Below the pieces are notes generated by a model, which saw only the letters and a program-made list of their open reading frames with translations, did not search any database and was not told the DNA's origin. DNA of 64,000 nt from Rhodopila globiformis (lineage in GTDB: Bacteria > Pseudomonadota > Alphaproteobacteria > Acetobacterales > Acetobacteraceae), in contig NZ_NHRY01000260.1 in NCBI RefSeq assembly GCF_002937115.1, positions 1 through 64,000 on the forward strand, read 5' to 3'. Of the stretch, positions 63,414 to 64,000 are shown one piece after another (the stretch's first letter is position 1; each line of letters opens with the position of its first letter). Both the position numbers and the translations under genes were made by a program.

Positions 63414-64000
63414 ATGTCACTGGCCTCGATCACCGTATTCAAGGGCATGAGCCAACACGACCTTCGCCGTCTCGAGCAGGGCAGCGTTGCCCTCGAACCG
63501 CATGACGGCACAACCCTGTTCGCGCAGGGCGATCCCGCCGACGCCGTCTATGCGGTCACCGGCGGTGACGGCCATGTCCGCATCGGCGTGATTGATCGCC
63601 ACAGCAAGGCGCTGATGGTCGAGGTGTTCCGCAGTAGCGACATCTTCGGCGAAATTGGCGTGATGGACAGCGACGTGCGCAGTGCGGCCGCTGTGATCGA
63701 AGGCCGGGTAAGGCTGGTGAAAATCAGCCGCGCCGCATTTCTTTCGGCGCTGAAAACATGTCCGTCGCTCGGCGAGGCGCTGTGTCGCATGATGGCGCTA
63801 CGGTTGCGGCGTACGTTCGCGCTGCTCCAGGATGCCACGTTCGAAAGCCTGGAAGTGCGCCTGGCGCGGCAGATCCTGTACCTGGCGGAACGGGAGGGCC
63901 GCCCGACGGACCATGGGATACGGCTGGCGCACCGCTTTCGCCAGGCCGATCTTGCCGATCTGCTCGGGGCGACGACCCGCAGCATCATTACGATCCTGAA
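63414..64000 (+). CDS. Crp/Fnr-family transcriptional regulator (C-terminus beyond window)
   Basis: The first 195 codons are visible. A cyclic-nucleotide-binding barrel spans about residues 10-120, with GDPADAVYAVTGG and FGEIGVMDSDVRSAAAV, which fills the place of the phosphate-binding cassette. The dimer helix follows. The helix-turn-helix begins FRQADLADLLGATTRSIITI, where the window ends. No cysteine cluster like FNR is present near the N-terminus, so it is not an oxygen sensor of the classical kind. AGGGAGA lies about six bases before the ATG. The regulator class is close to the CRP-like stress regulators of alphaproteobacteria; its ligand is unknown. Confidence 0.85.
   Translation, partial: MSLASITVFKGMSQHDLRRLEQGSVALEPHDGTTLFAQGDPADAVYAVTGGDGHVRIGVIDRHSKALMVEVFRSSDIFGEIGVMDSDVRSAAAVIEGRVRLVKISRAAFLSALKTCPSLGEALCRMMALRLRRTFALLQDATFESLEVRLARQILYLAEREGRPTDHGIRLAHRFRQADLADLLGATTRSIITIL

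Overview
The window is a GC-rich chromosomal segment that looks like an alphaproteobacterium of the Rhodospirillales/Acetobacteraceae type. Support: the order rpsB-tsf-pyrH-frr-uppS-cdsA-dxr-rseP-bamA-ompH-lpxD-fabZ-lpxA, a fixNOQP-GHIS type cbb3 oxidase set, orphan coxG/coxD-like genes, and intergenic palindromes of the kind common in alphaproteobacteria. The assignment is inferred from gene content; no rRNA, tRNA, phage or CRISPR locus was seen.

Layout. 1-6 kb: a coiled-coil membrane protein cut by the left edge, an ECF sigma factor, the egtB-egtD ergothioneine pair, a DJ-1/PfpI protein, then a gene-free repeat-rich stretch. 6-8.3 kb: a translationally coupled lyase plus MaoC hydratase pair of unknown substrate. 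8.5-22.4 kb (all minus strand): the translation / isoprenoid / phospholipid / lipid A / outer-membrane assembly cluster, read from rpsB down to lpxA. 23-24 kb: a GxxExxY gene in an inverted-repeat-bounded cassette followed by two gene-less copies of the same frame. 24-32.3 kb: a ferritin-like protein, cydABX, cydDC and a convergent FNR-like regulator. 32.4-35.2 kb: a MoxR/CoxG pair and a Ser/Thr/Gly-rich protein. 35.6-44 kb: an MdtABC-type RND efflux set without an outer-membrane channel. 44.4-48.4 kb: a DUF72 protein, a helicase with a disrupted 5' end, and a KirBac-type channel. 48.5-58.3 kb: OmpW and the complete cbb3 oxidase structural and assembly genes, with FNR/FixK-type boxes upstream. 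58.9-62 kb: a probable Mg2+ transport operon (two small unknown proteins, a divergent NRAMP protein, MgtC) behind a structured leader. 62.3-64 kb: a secreted cupin protein and the start of a second Crp/Fnr regulator.

How it fits together. Two high-affinity terminal oxidases (bd and cbb3), an FNR-like regulator, FNR boxes before ompW and before the cco genes, and a ferritin-like gene suggest a microaerobic respiration region. The minus-strand cluster couples ribosome and translation factors with envelope biogenesis. The most novel candidate is the 58.9-62 kb unit: a possible 43-codon leader ORF, two strong hairpins (the second covering the Shine-Dalgarno sequence of the first structural gene), and a NRAMP relative with altered metal-site motifs next to MgtC.

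A family of nested palindromic elements (80-200 bp cores with several stem sequences) occurs between genes throughout. One copy lies in frame inside cydD, and a different in-frame 33-bp tandem repeat lies at the equivalent place in cydC.
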